The notes beneath the pieces are model-generated. The model had not been told where the DNA came from, did not search any database, and saw nothing but the letters and a program-made list of their open reading frames with translations. Positions 41,710 through 53,239 of a stretch of 64,000 nucleotides of DNA are shown piece after piece. Source of the DNA: Gonatopus flavifemur (Eukaryota; Arthropoda; Insecta; Hymenoptera; Dryinidae). Numbering within the stretch: the first letter of the stretch is position 1; every line of letters begins with the position of its first letter. The translations under genes and the position numbers were made by a program. The DNA lies in NCBI GenBank assembly GCA_018340375.1, contig JAFFJZ010000074.1, positions 62,001-126,000 on the forward strand. The letters run 5' to 3'.

Positions 41710-44440
41710 CAAACCTGGTCTCAACATGTTTTATGAGACGTCAGACAACTATAATCAGTCGAAAAATCCCATATGCAAACGCCTTACAATTGAAGTTGTT
41801 CCAGCCGCACCGTGATATATATATATGTACACAGCGGAGAAAATTCTGTCCGAGATCACCCATTTTTTAAGAAGAGGAAATAGAATTACTCATCTGATTC
41901 CAATTAAAATGGAATGGTCATTGGGGAAGGGTTTGAAGAAGGCCCTCTATAAATTTCAGTCCGTCTGGTCCACTTGGTCTAGAGTGATCCCGACCACAAA
42001 CATACTGCTGACAGACAGACAGACGCACAGACGACCCCAAGGATTATCAACCAGTATTGTATGAAATGAAAAACTATCCAATTCCCAATTGGAGTATCCA
42101 AGTACTTTAGAAAATATGGTCAGAGGGTACAATAGCAGGTGCAATAGAAACTCCTTCCTGGTATACTACGCATACCGATGAGTGCCTAAGAACTGGAAAC
42201 GATGTCAAACTAGAGGGTATCCTCCGTACCGTGAACTAGGATTTTTGAAAAATATCAAAATCTGACAGAATGACAGTTTTGAAAACAAGACCTCGCTTTT
42301 TTTCTTAAGAAATGGTTGTATTCCCGATGTCACATAAACAATTATCATCCAATCAAGGATATTCTAGTTCACAGTACGAAGGATACCCTCTAGTGTGACA
42401 TCATTTTTTGTTTTTTGATTTCAGCCACTCAAGCGATCAGAACCATGGCAGCAGTGGAGGAACTGTTTTTTTTCGAGAGCAGCGCATAAGTCGCTCGCGT
42501 TTCAATACTTTCATACAAACAAAGTATATGACATACTTTAGTTGTGAGTAAATATGTCCTGAAACTTTCAAAACATGGGCTGCATGTGGAACTTGAACAA
42601 GTGCTGCACAGAGAAATATTCAAATTTTATTCCGACGTTGTCCAACAGTAGATGCTAACAATTTTTCACAGCCACATGACATGGTTAGTCTCTTTTGAAG
42701 GGGTAGAGGGAATATATTCCTTCTGGTTAAGAAGTGTTGACAGTATTTTTCAGAAGAGATCGGAAAAGTGTATGTGATTAATTGATAATTTCAGAACCTC
42801 AATGATTCCTCCATATTTTCAAGTCGTGTCAATTTAGAAAATTTCAATTCCATACTTATCATTCACTTGTTTTGGAATATAAAATTTTTTACTATCTGTG
42901 AATTCTCATCGTGATGAATGATGAATTAAAAACCTCAATCGTTTGGTTTGTGTCTAAATATTTTTGTTCGAAGTTCATTGAAATAAATGATCATGAAAGG
43001 AAGATATGATGCATTATCTAATTTTTAGTGGAGCGAAACATTTCTACACAGCTCAACACTTCAGACTGAATTCATACTGGATAATTTCGGGACTCTAAGG
43101 ATTCGTGAAGAATTGTTTAGGAATATAGTAGAGAGGACTGTGCTGTACGGGTGGTTTATTCCATCCACGATTACATGCTCAAGTCCACTTTCATTTGCAT
43201 ATTCCAAGATGTAACAAATTTTGAGCGAATGTCTAACGAACTTTGGCAAAATCGGTTTCGAAATCGGCCATTTTGGAGTATATTTTGGTCGTTTCATAAT
43301 ACATTCAGTGGAGCTTTTCAATGAAAATTGCTAGGAAAGATGTTGGATACAAGGTTTCTTTATTAATTTCTCCAAAATAGTTCATCACATCTGAGTATCT
43401 ATGAGGCATGATCAATGGTATATAAGGTTTCAAGGAAGGAAGAAGAATAGTTTATTGATTGGTTCATTCTCTTCCAAACAAGAATGATAGGTGGTTGGTT
43501 ATAGTTAAAGGACCCAATAAAGGCACGTACTCTCCCTCCTGGTAACCTGAAAAAACGTATAATTTCCTCTTGCGAAATAAGCTAATAATTCAGTATACAA
43601 ACTTTTGAGCCAGTTCTACATTATTCAAGTGACGTTGGTTCATTTATTCCTCAATGCGAAATCTCCGTCTCTGAATCAAATCTGCAGTTTGATCGATTCA
43701 GGAAATTTGATTTCTTTTTACTCCCAATCCCTCATTCATATATTTTCGTTGCGAACTTCATTTACTCATCCTATATTCTTCTTGAAGCGAAATTCCTCGA
43801 CGCTCCGTTTATTCCAAAAAACCTTTTCCCTTACTTTCTTCACATTCTCCATTTACTTTTCGCACTCCTCATTCACGTTCATCTCACTCTTCAACATACT
43901 CTCGATTTAATTCTCTTCAACGCTCCCATTTACAAAAGGGATATCATATTTTTCCATCATCGTTCAGATTTGATTACAATAAACGATTCCAATGATATAT
44001 TTCTAAAAGATTGATCATACAACATTCTTCAAATGTGTCTAAAATTTATCGATTCAGAAATATGAGCATGTCTGGAGATGATTCCCAGGTTCCTTAGGCG
44101 AAGGTATTTTGGAAACAGGGAAAACTGTTCCATGAAAAATCTCTCCTACATTACATGAAGTGAATGCTGTTCATGCTGTCTCAAACTGTCTTTGACAATC
44201 TTTCATCGATGTATTTCGAATGATCCTGAGCTTGGATGGAATTGCGTTCCGTATTTCCACTATATTGTTCTATATCTAACATCAATTCAGTAGTATTTCA
44301 TTGAAACTTTTTGTTATATGATTCTTCCATGGTATTGAGAAGATGTGTCAGATTACTGCTCATGTGTCATATGCATTCTATACTTCGTTCGTTGATTATC
44401 ATATTTTTGAATATTCCCAATTGAGTCTTCTTGAGAATAT
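41710..44440. other. No recognised gene; AT-rich, one small MITE
   Basis: Apart from the inverted-repeat element at 42,201-42,402, nothing was recognised. A (CAGA)-like run lies at 42,011-42,030. The plus strand at 43,600-43,910 is pyrimidine-rich and stays open for 101 codons without resembling a protein. Microsatellite content is low. Confidence 0.4.
42201..42402. mobile_element. ~200-bp inverted-repeat element
   Basis: GATGTCAAACTAGAGGGTAT at 42,201 is mirrored by ATACCCTCTAGTGTGACATC ending at 42,402. The match continues inward for about 45 bases (TCCTCCGTACCGTGAACTAG against CTAGTTCACAGTACGAAGGA). The centre is AT-rich with no coding sequence. A clear target duplication is not visible. 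Confidence 0.7.
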
Positions 44441-44445
44441 TTCAA

Positions 44446-45420
44446 CCCATTGAATTCGGGAAACGCAGGATTTCAACTGTAATTTCAAACGTTGCAAATC
44501 ATATATGAATCATCGGAAACTTATGGCAAAAATACCTTGCCTACTGTTTTCCAGGTTGCTCTCTCGATTGCTGAGGTGAAAATTGCATTTAGATGGCGCT
44601 GGAATACCGATACAGGCGATATAAGATGAAAAGTCGACAAAAAATTGGAGGATATTTGACTTTGTGAATTTTCACGGGCTAGAAATGCACTCAAAATTAT
44701 ACAAAACATCAACCAAGAGTGCACAAGATATCTCAACTTTGAGATAGAATTTGTTACCTGACTCGGAGGAGACCTCACCTCTCTCAATTCACCATATATT
44801 CATCAAAATAACTCGCAATTCTGAGAATTTAGAGGAAATTGATAAAACATATAATTTTATTGGTTCAATATTCTTCAAGAGAAGTACCCGGAGGTTTCTG
44901 AGGTCACTGACTACGAATCCATTATCAGATTTTGGAAATTCAAAATGGCGGACGAAAAGTAAGAAAAAGCTTCGGAGATGGATTGAAATCGATATACTGA
45001 GATTTTTGAGGTCGCTGATTACGAATCGAGCTTCAGATTTTCTGAATTCAAGATGGCGGACCCAAAATGGCGGACGAAAATTCGAAAAAAGTCTCAAAGA
45101 TGGATGAAAATCGATATACTGGGGTTCTTGAGGTCACTGACAACGAATCCAGCATCAGATTTTCGGAATCCAAGATGGCGGATTCAATATAGCATACTGC
45201 AATCCATAAAATGCTTCCAAATCATGAGCAAATGTGTATACGAGGGGATTCTTGGGGTCGCTGGTAACGTATTTGTGGTTAGATTTCAAAAATTCGAGAT
45301 GGCGGATTCAATGTGGCATACCGAAATTCATGATATGACTGAAAATCATGCAATGATGTTTATACGGGGTTTTACGGGAGAAAATTGGTCATTTCCGTCC
45401 GTTAGCCGTTTCATATGAAG
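44446..45420. repeat. Left inverted arm with four minisatellite units
   Basis: The outer ~430 bases are unique sequence shared with the right arm. From about 44,880 a unit of about 120 bases repeats, with ATGGCGGAC-type cores near 44,945, 45,053, 45,175 and 45,298. Each is preceded by TTTTTGAGGTCGCTGA or a variant and GAATCCAxxxTCAGATTTT. It is the same family as the array at 9,690-10,530. Confidence 0.8.
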
Positions 45421-45649
45421 GGTCCCCAACGCAAACCACGTGGAGGTGGATGGCAAGAGTCTCTCCTTATTTTTTTGTCGTATTTTTTAGATTTTTAATT
45501 TTTCTTCGTATTGTTTTTATTTTTTAGTTTATTCAATTTTTCAATTATATTTCTATAATCTTTCTTATGTGTCCTCTTTCTCACTTATGACTCGATACAT
45601 GACTGAATAAGCTTATTCTGTTCATCTTTAAGCCTGGATTATCGATAGA

Positions 45650-47326
45650 GAGCTTTAATTCTTCCACTTTTTCCCCTTGAAGATTTGCATGAAATTTGTC
45701 TTTACATTTTTTACAATAATACAAATCACAAGTGCAGCAGTATATGTATGTGCGAATAATTCATTTCTCCGTGGAACATTTTTTCTGACTTGTTTTGCGA
45801 CGAGAGTCATGTTTTTTATTATACCTCTTCTGTCCAATATCCAAATAATGTCTAGCAACACCCATAGCAACATCTTTCGTACCAATCTTTTCTGATTCAG
45901 GATTTGATAAATTACAAATCACAAGTGCATTTGTGATAGCGGCTTGAATTAAACGTGTGAAAACTACGTAAGTCCACTTTTTACTACATATACATGTGTG
46001 CACGTAATTGCAGTGACTGTCGTGGAGATCTACTCCACCCATGAATCGATTCGGAGAATGAAAAACGTGGGGGAATGGAAGAGATATTCTTGAATGATCT
46101 TTCGCACTATATCGTTTTGAGGGTCACATTGGAGTCACTCCTGTAGCTGATGAAGCTATAGAGACCTGCTTAGAATCCATCACACTGATATAATTGATTC
46201 CACTCTTTTGATCATGTTTTGAAACAAATGTGCCTCTGGGAGCTTTTTTATCAATTATGTTCCCAGCCGATACTCTGTTGTCTCGAATAGTCACTGTGGA
46301 TTCCAGTCCCAATTTTAGCAGGTGTAACATGAGATCAACGCTTGTGAAATAATTGTCATGATACAAATGATATTTCGATATGTTAGAGGAGGGTGTATCC
46401 TTGAAAAATTTATCCAATAGATGCATGACAACTTGCGTATCGAGGGCGCATTTGTTTAGTTTATCAACCCATGATCCCTTCCCACAATACAGATCGAGAT
46501 TAAACAAATATCCGTTTGCTGAACAAAGTCCTCAAAATTTCAAACCGAATCGTATCGGTTTTCCGCCGATGAATCGCTTCAAGCTCGTTCTGGCATAAGA
46601 TTTGGCCATCTTTACGGCCACTGATAACGCAGATCAAAAAACTCAAATTTTTGAATATTCTCACGGAACTTGTTCAACAATACCCGAACTCGCCAAGCTT
46701 TATTATCTCTTTTTTCTTCGCTAGTTTTTGAATACTTTATGTTCGATTTTATTTCGAGAAAAGTATCACGTGGCATGGCAGATCGAACAATTCCGCAACA
46801 CAAAAGAGGATCAAGGGACCAATAATCTTTTTGAGATCTACGTTTCTTGAAACTTGATCAAAATAAAACCCCTAAATGAGTGTCCAAATCATTCAGACTC
46901 AGAGTATATCCATTCTCTCTGGGGGCTTCCAGTATATAATTTTCAATTTCGATCGAAAAAAAGTGTTCAAATAGTTGAACATGTGAAGATTCCACGTATA
47001 GATCTTTCTTGACTTCCACTGAGAAAACATCCATTCATTAGTTCATTGTTATACTTTTTCTCATCATCAACCCAAACATAATCATGATCTTTCTCCAACT
47101 TTGTTTGGTTATCATCATATGACCTAGATAGTTTTATGTATGAACACTCGGATAGAATTTCATCTATTTCATTGGAACTGCCATCGTAATCGATATCGGA
47201 TTCTTCATCTGAGTCTCCAGGACCATTTGAATTTGGTAGGAGTAATATTTGATCAGAATCATCATCCGATGTGTCAACCTCATAATCTGCACGATCTGTT
47301 GACTTTCTTCTGCGTCTTGGTACCAT
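45650..47326 (-). pseudogene. piggyBac-like transposase (copy 2)
   Basis: The gene starts at ATG 47,326 with an acidic domain (RADYEVDTSDDDSDQ), stops at 46,967, then reads DYWSLDPLLCCGIVRSAMPR and KAWRVRVLLNKFRENIQKF (46,830-46,620). Where an SVDE-type first catalytic motif is expected, near 46,600-46,625, the best frame reads SVAVKMAKSYARTSL, so the Asp looks replaced. It continues RFIGGKPIRFGLKF, a TGA at a conserved Trp position, then LFNLDLYCGKGSW and HLYHDNYFTSVDLM with the second Asp. MGGVDLHDS follows with the third. The C-terminal cysteine-rich domain (YCCTCDLYYCKKCKDKF in a shifted frame) is near 45,690-45,760. Inactive. Confidence 0.85.
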
Positions 47327-47739
47327 GTTTCAAGTGACAATGAGTGCGAGAAGGAAAAAAACGGACCGAAAATCAATTATCCTCGGCAGGTGAGGAAGGA
47401 TGTTCGAATATCAAAGAAAAACATATAGTTGTATAGGATAAACAATAGTATGTCTGAATTTCGAGTGCAATAATTTAGAAAATATTGGTATTCTAAAGCG
47501 TAATTAGACTGGTCACGCATGATGAAAATATTGGAAGTGAATATCAGTTATTATTAGGGTAATTGAATTTGACATTATCATCAAGTAAATCGGAGAAAAT
47601 AAAGACGAAGCTTATCGCATGAAGAACTGAGTTATTGGGAAACATATAAGAATATAAACTTGCTACGTAGTTTGACTTGGGAAACGTGCATATGGAACAA
47701 TTAATGGACAGAAACAACCAACTTTCTTGCACGAAATGC

Positions 47740-48554
47740 ACATACAAAACATTATTGCATGATTTTGAGTGATGTCATGAATTTCGGTATGCCATATTGG
47801 ATCCGTCATCTGGAATTTCGGAAGTCTGATAATGGATTTGTAATCAGGAACCTCGAAAACCCCAGCATACCAACTTTTATCCATTTTCGAGGCTTTTTTT
47901 GACTTTCCGTATTTCATGTTGGATCCCACATTTTGAATTTTGAAAATCTGATGACGGGTTCGTAGTCAGCGACCTCAAACACCTCAGTATACCCATTTCA
48001 ATCCATCTTCGACGCTTTTTTTGACTTTTCGTCCACCATCTTGGATCCGCCATTCTGAATGTTGAAAATCTGATAATGGATTCGTAGTCAGCGATCTCAA
48101 AAACCTCCGGGTACTTCTGCTGAAGAATACCGTACGAATAAAATTATATGTTCTATCAATTTCCTCTAGATTCTTAGAATTGCGAGTTATTTTGATGAAT
48201 ATATTGGTTGATTGAGAGAGGTGAGGTCTCCTTCGAGTCAGGGAAAAAATTCTATCTCAAAGTTGAGATATTTTGTGGACTCTTGGTTGATGTTTTGTAT
48301 GATTTTGAGTGCATTTCTAGCTTGTAAAAAAATCACAAAGTCAAATATCCTTCAATTTTTTGTTGACTTTTCATTTTAAACCGGCCATATCGGTATCACA
48401 GCGCCGTCTGAATGCAATTTTCACCTCAGCAACCGGAAGAGCACCCTTGAAAATAGTAGATCAGGCATTTCTGCCATGAGTTTTCCATGATTTATATATC
48501 ATTTGCAACGTTTAAAATTACAGTTGAAATCTTGCATTTCCTGGACTTGATGGG
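47740..48554. repeat. Right inverted arm with three minisatellite units
   Basis: This is the inverse of the left arm. Minisatellite cores in reverse orientation (CCATATTGGATCCGTCATCT, CATGTTGGATCCCACA, CATCTTGGATCCGCCATTC) lie near 47,790, 47,918 and 48,037. The outer unique part runs to ATGGG at 48,554. One fewer unit than the left arm has, which suggests unequal loss since insertion. Confidence 0.8.
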
Positions 48555-48701
48555 TTAAGATGCCTAACTTCTCCTCCTCTCGCGTATTCCTTCTGTATTT
48601 CTCCCACATTTTTTTAATAGCGCCTTTGGTGTAATATTTGTATCCCAATGAGGGATGAATTGAACTCACAAGAACATCACTCACTCTTGAACTCCAAATT
48701 T

Positions 48702-49620
48702 TCAAAGGTCAGTACACAGGATAGGCTTTTCGAGTCTCCTATATGGTTTAGGACTTGGACTTGAAGGAATGTCTGAAGAAATATCAAGGTGCTCATTCTG
48801 CACGTCGGGTAGACTGCCAAATCCCGAAGATGTTTGACCACGTGATGGCGGTCTCGTCAATGTCATAGCTGCTGAAGGAACACTCTGACGGACGTGAAAA
48901 TGACGGGCCTTAACAGCTTCCTCATCATTAGTTTGTAAGGGAATTTTGTGCGCATCTGAAGTTTCTTGGTATACTTTTTTTTCGTAACGATCGATTATAG
49001 TTCTGACATCTCCTTCAGTGACATCAGAGGCTCCGGTAAGCTCACATATGTGAGAGTGATCAGATATCGGTAATCCAACTTCGTTGAAACTCCCATTCCT
49101 CTGGGATATATGGTGTTTTTTATATTCAAAACTCTTCCTCCTCGAAAAACCTGGGTTCACTTCGAGATTTCTTGATTTTCTCGTTCTGCGTGATTTTGGA
49201 TTCTGATAATGATCACAATTAGGGAATTCACGTTCATCACCCCATTCTTCCTTATTGTGCTTATGACAAGATCTTGAATGATGATCATTTTCATTATCAG
49301 AATCTAATCCTAATGGTTTATAAGCAACCGGTGGATATGGATCCTGTTTACTGTCGTCACTGGAACTCACGGCTTCATAATCCGATGCATGGTTACGCAT
49401 TTTTACTCCCCTCTCTCGTGTTATGTGATGAGATCTAGAGAGGTCGTTATTTGGTCGATGATCACCAGGACCTAATGGACCATATTCCCAGGGTACGTTG
49501 TCGATTGATTGATCATCATCATCGAGTGTTACATTTGCACTTCGTTTTAGGGGAATATTATTTCCTCCAGAAATCTCTTGTGTTCTCGCCAATGCAGGCT
49601 GCTGCTCTGATGATGGTGTA
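48702..49620 (-). CDS. Long unrecognised open frame, polar and Ser-rich (probable exon)
   Basis: An uninterrupted frame of about 300 codons ends at 48,702 (PILCTDL). A candidate splice acceptor (ATCATCACAG) lies just upstream at about 49,615, and the frame is open from there, so it may be a terminal exon rather than start at the TTG at 49,592. It is acidic to neutral and rich in Ser, Asp, Arg and His, with LDDDDQSIDNVPWEYGPLGP, YPPVAYKPLGLDSDNEND, a basic SRRTRKSRNLEVNPGF patch and GSLPDVQNEHLDISSD. No domain was recognised and it looks intrinsically disordered. Among so many broken genes, an open frame this long stands out. It could be a host gene exon or a recent element gene. Confidence 0.5.
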
Positions 49621-49639
49621 CCTGTGATGATAATTCATA

Positions 49640-50318
49640 TTGAATTAGAATTGTTATAGGGTGATTCACCTGACTGAAAAATTCTAATAAATACAATTGA
49701 AAAAGTGACATGAGGATGATTTTGATTTACGGACTGCACAGCGGCACTCAGATTCGCAATCAAGCGTCACAACCCTTCATTCATGCTGAGATATATTCTC
49801 CATAATTCACCCTCACGAGGTGGAGTGTTTTTAGACATCTTTGAAAGGTCACCATGGATCATTCGTGTCCAGCGCTTTGAACAAAACTTGGAAGCGCTCA
49901 GGAAATTCTGGAAGGATGCATGGTGTCCAATCAACTATCCTAGTATCAGGACCAATCACTATATTGATGATTCGTGCATATATTGAAATAATATAACAAA
50001 ATGAATCAATGAAAACGTGGATAGAGGTGTTTGGGAGAAAGTTTCGCCGAGACACGAGTGACCTATATTCACCTGTTGAGATTCAAAAAACCATTCAAGA
50101 GGATCTGCAACGACATGATGTGAATTGCTCGCGCAGAGGAAAGTCATATGGCAGAAATGTGAGAAAAGTTCCGCAGTAAGAGTCTGGCAATGAATGCACA
50201 ATATTACTGCGAAGGGATTCCGCATAATTTTGAGACAGTATGGGAAGTGGTATGGGTGTTTGAACCCCATTATACTTCCGCGAAAATGTGCAGATGAATT
50301 CTCTTGACATTTGAATAT
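49640..50318. other. Non-coding spacer
   Basis: No recognised protein on either strand. The short open frames at 49,783-49,986 and 49,959-50,396 have no motif and the second runs into the adjacent mariner end. No repeat was noticed. Confidence 0.35.
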
Positions 50319-50742
50319 ACAGGGTGGCACAAAAGTCTGGAAACACCCCCATAACTTTTGAACGGGGCATGATAATTGGATCGAATTTTTTCCCAATCAG
50401 AGGAGGGATCAAGGGCTATTCTGACGGGGGACTTTGAGTTCCCCAGCCCTGTAGGGGACGATGGGAGGGGGCAAAATCTCAAATTAGACGGGGTGGCTTG
50501 TGATCAGTCATTCGATAAGGTTTTCCAACCCAAATTCAGCGGTTGTTTGTTTTTTGGAATTGGATCATTCTTCGCTGAATCATCGTAATTTGGAAACTCT
50601 GATGTGGCAAAGTCTGGGAACACCCCCATAACTTTTGAACAGAAGATGATAATTGGATTAAATGTCTTCTGAGTCGGATGTTTTTTCATCCCAATCTTGG
50701 CATCACCCAGAATCAACGGCGCGGACGTGTCGGGAACCTGAT

Positions 50743-50872
50743 TCCATGTGTGTGCGTGTGTTTGTGCATGTGTGTGTGTGAGTAGGTGTGTGTGGGTGTG
50801 TGTTGGTGTGTGTGTGTGGTTGTGTGTGGGCGTCGATGGGTGTGGGTGTCGATGTGGGTGTGTGTGAGTGAG
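50743..50872. repeat. (GT)n-rich microsatellite
   Basis: A run dominated by GTGTGT, with GTGGGTGTGT and GTGAGT variants, over about 130 bases inside the mariner-like element. It accounts for the histidine/threonine-rich open frame on the opposite strand. Confidence 0.85.
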
Positions 50873-51094
50873 TCGTTCGGTCGTATTGGCCTGTGTGGGA
50901 CTATTCTTATCGATACTCACTCACGTGAGCGTATTCGGGATCGACTTTCCTCAGGTTCATTTGAAAGCTGTGATCGATCAGCCTCAGGTTCATTCCAGGC
51001 TGTTAATTTTCAAAGTCGGTGATTTACCCAAGGTATTCAGTATTCGAATAATTCGTTGATGTCACTTCCAGAGGAGGGATGAATCATTATTTCA

Positions 51095-51301
51095 ATGATG
51101 CGTGGCTACAGAGATCGTCAACGGTCTTCCAGGGAGGTACAAACCTTATTCAACGATGAATATCGCGTCGGTACATCGGGAGTCTCCTTAGGTACTATCT
51201 CCAAAACAATCCAACGTTTTTCACAAACTAGGAGTGTTAAGGATCGCCCGAGATGTGGCAGGCCACGCACAACCACTAACCATGATATTGCGGTGGAGTA
51301 T
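51095..51301 (+). pseudogene. Mariner-type transposase N-terminal HTH fragment
   Basis: About 69 codons starting at ATG 51,095. RGYRDRQRSSREVQTLFND is the first helix-turn-helix of a paired-like domain. GVSLGTISKTIQRFSQTRSV is the second, followed by the linker KDRPRCGRPRTTTNHDI. This order is typical of mariner/Tc1-family DNA-binding domains. The frame ends at the start of the right inverted repeat, and the catalytic domain has been deleted. Confidence 0.8.
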
Positions 51302-51589
51302 TGAAATTACGATAAGCCAGCGAAAAATGATCCGATTTCAAAGACCAAAAAACCGCTGAATTCGGGTTGAAAAACCCTATCGAATGACTGATCACAAGCC
51401 GCCCGTCTGATTTGAGATTTTGGCGCCCTTCCCCCACCCCATCGCCCCCTACAGGTCTGGGGAACTCTTTAAGTCCCCCATTAAGACAGCTCTTGATCAC
51501 TCCTTTGATTGAAAAGAAATTTGATCCAATTATCATGCCCCGTTCAAAAGTTATGGGGGTGTTTCCAGACTTCTGCGCCACTTTGTATA

Positions 51590-53230
51590 TTCAGGTATGA
51601 TGTTGTATATGTTGATAGGTTTACATGTGTGTATGTACACCTGAAATCACGAATCTGATATTGAAAATCGCTGATCACTTCAAGTTCCCGAGACAAAGGC
51701 ACCCATAACTATCATTTTGATAACATCTTATCAAGGGTTTCGCAAAAGTATGGGAGGGCAGGGTGGCTCAAGCAATTTCCATCCTCTAGAGCATCAGCTG
51801 ATATATATTTCATGAGTGGTACCAATAGGCTCACCTATATCACGGTTAGCTCAGTCTTATGAATTTTCCCTTCCTAGGGCAACCAGTGGAGTTGGCAAAG
51901 AATAAACACATAATCGATAGTGGTAGAAGGTGTCCCCGCGGATATATATATTACATTGTTCAGTCTCTCCTCATTCACATAGATAAACCATATGTATGAG
52001 AAATGTGCATAACCGTGAATACCTGGATAACAATAAACAGACGAAGACCAACAAAGAATGAATTGATTGATGAATCAATAGGAGAATAAGCAAATGAACA
52101 AATAAATAAATACGAGTGTATAAATGAAAGCGAAGTATATATAAAAAAGATGTATGAATGAGATCAGTTGAAGTCTTGACCATAGCGGTTGTGTCACAGC
52201 TTCTACGAACGGGTACGTGTTCTACACGATATTGGCATACAAATATTCATCATAACTCACATTCCGATGCTAACTAAATATCGATGTCCCAATATCGATA
52301 GTAGCTATCGATATATATATTCACAAATATGTGAATTTACGAAAATCCTCACACATGTGAGGAACATAACTCGTATTGTTGTATCAATTTCATGTTCCTC
52401 ATCATTTTGAATAGTTCCCTTCATTCATTGAACTTCATTCAATCCAGCACGACGTCATGCTAATACTGGATAGCCGCTGAGTGATGAGGTCAGTGACAGA
52501 TGACGTGTGATGAGGTCCCTAGTTCACCACTGCAACACTGTCGACGCTTGTCATCATCGCCCCAATGCTGAGGCCCGTTGAGAGGTAGTACATCTAATTG
52601 GGCACGATATATGAACCGCCCCTCAGCGGAGTGGTTGAAGCTTCCCGTACCTAAGAGTGGTTGGACAAATTCGACCGCATGGACATATCAGCAACCTTCC
52701 CCTGATCTCTTTTCGCAAAGAGTGAAGCCAGGTACCTTTGTGTCACTGCTCCCTTTACCTGATAGCGCTAGGTGGTGTGACGACAGGCCATCCTTCCACC
52801 TTTCGATATCCCAGCTGCAGCTCCACGAGTCCCGCAAATCATCTCCAAGTTATCCCAGCTTCCTTGGATCATTCCTTCCTCATCATCGCGTTCCACATTC
52901 CTCGACCACATGGAGCCTATTCAAGCGCAGAGATGCTAGGGCAAGACCGTTTCCACCCTCTCCATCGACCGCTCCCTCTCTCTCCCACCATGCGAATCGA
53001 GTCACACGAGCAAGAGAGTGAAGTTCCTTTTTCTCTCTTGCTCGCCCGACTCAATCCTCATGGTGGGAGCAAAGAGGAGTGGTCGATGGAAAGAGTAAAA
53101 AAGGTCTCATCGATCAATGTTACATAACTGTTGGATTTTCCCTTCGGAATTGCCTCTCCAGCAAACCAGGGAGGTGCTTCACAAGATCTTTGCTGAACGC
53201 GGGCCACGCATCTAGTCTCTCACTGCCTGA
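51590..53230. other. No recognised gene; one foldback hairpin
   Basis: No protein was recognised. 52,040-52,140 is rich in short ATGAAT/AATAAA phrases. At 52,300-52,360 are small palindromes (ATCGATATATAT; CACATGTGAGG). The frames at 52,578-53,127 are open because of low stop density in a GC-rich stretch and have no motif. The hairpin at 52,961-53,090 is listed separately. Confidence 0.4.
52961..53090. repeat. Foldback hairpin, ~58-bp stem
   Basis: TCCATCGACCGCTCCCTCTC at 52,961 pairs with the inverse AGGAGTGGTCGATGGA ending at 53,090. Further in, CTCCCACCATG pairs with CATGGTGGGAG and CGAGCAAGAGAG with CTCTCTTGCTCG, with a loop of about 14 bases. Most of the 58 positions pair. It may be a small foldback element or an RNA hairpin source. 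Confidence 0.75.
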
Positions 53231-53239
53231 CGTAGAGCG

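Larger units (their letters stand above)
44446..48554 (-). mobile_element. piggyBac-like element (copy 2) with very long inverted arms
   Basis: The ends are CCCAT (44,446) and ATGGG (48,554). The right end is followed by TTAA (48,555-48,558); the left is preceded by TCAA, a one-base variant of TTAA, in line with piggyBac target-site use. From the ends inward, the two arms are inverted copies for roughly 0.8-1 kb (44,446-45,400 and 47,750-48,554). They share GATTTCAACTGTAATTT, GCTGAGGTGAAAATTGCATT, ATCTCAACTTTGAGATAGAA and AATTGATAAAACATATAATT or its variant. The inner part of each arm is 3-4 units of the 120-bp ATGGCGGA minisatellite. The transposase pseudogene lies between the arms. Length is 4.1 kb. 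Confidence 0.85.
50320..51585 (+). mobile_element. Deleted mariner-like element, ~275-bp inverted repeats
   Basis: The ends CAGGGTGGCACAAAAGTCTG (50,320) and CAGACTTCTGCGCCACTTTG (51,585) are inverted and lie between TA dinucleotides. The match continues inward for about 275 bases with shared phrases such as AACACCCCCATAACTTTTGA, GGGGACTT, GCTTGTGATCAGTCATTCGA and CAGCGGTT. A second, diverged copy of the first 60 end bases begins near 50,598, so one end is duplicated. Between the arms are a GT-rich microsatellite and a transposase fragment. At 1.27 kb with no catalytic domain it is non-autonomous. Confidence 0.85.

Noticed and set aside
50504..50920. His/Thr-rich 138-codon minus-strand frame
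   Set aside because: It is the translation of the (GT)n microsatellite and the mariner end.
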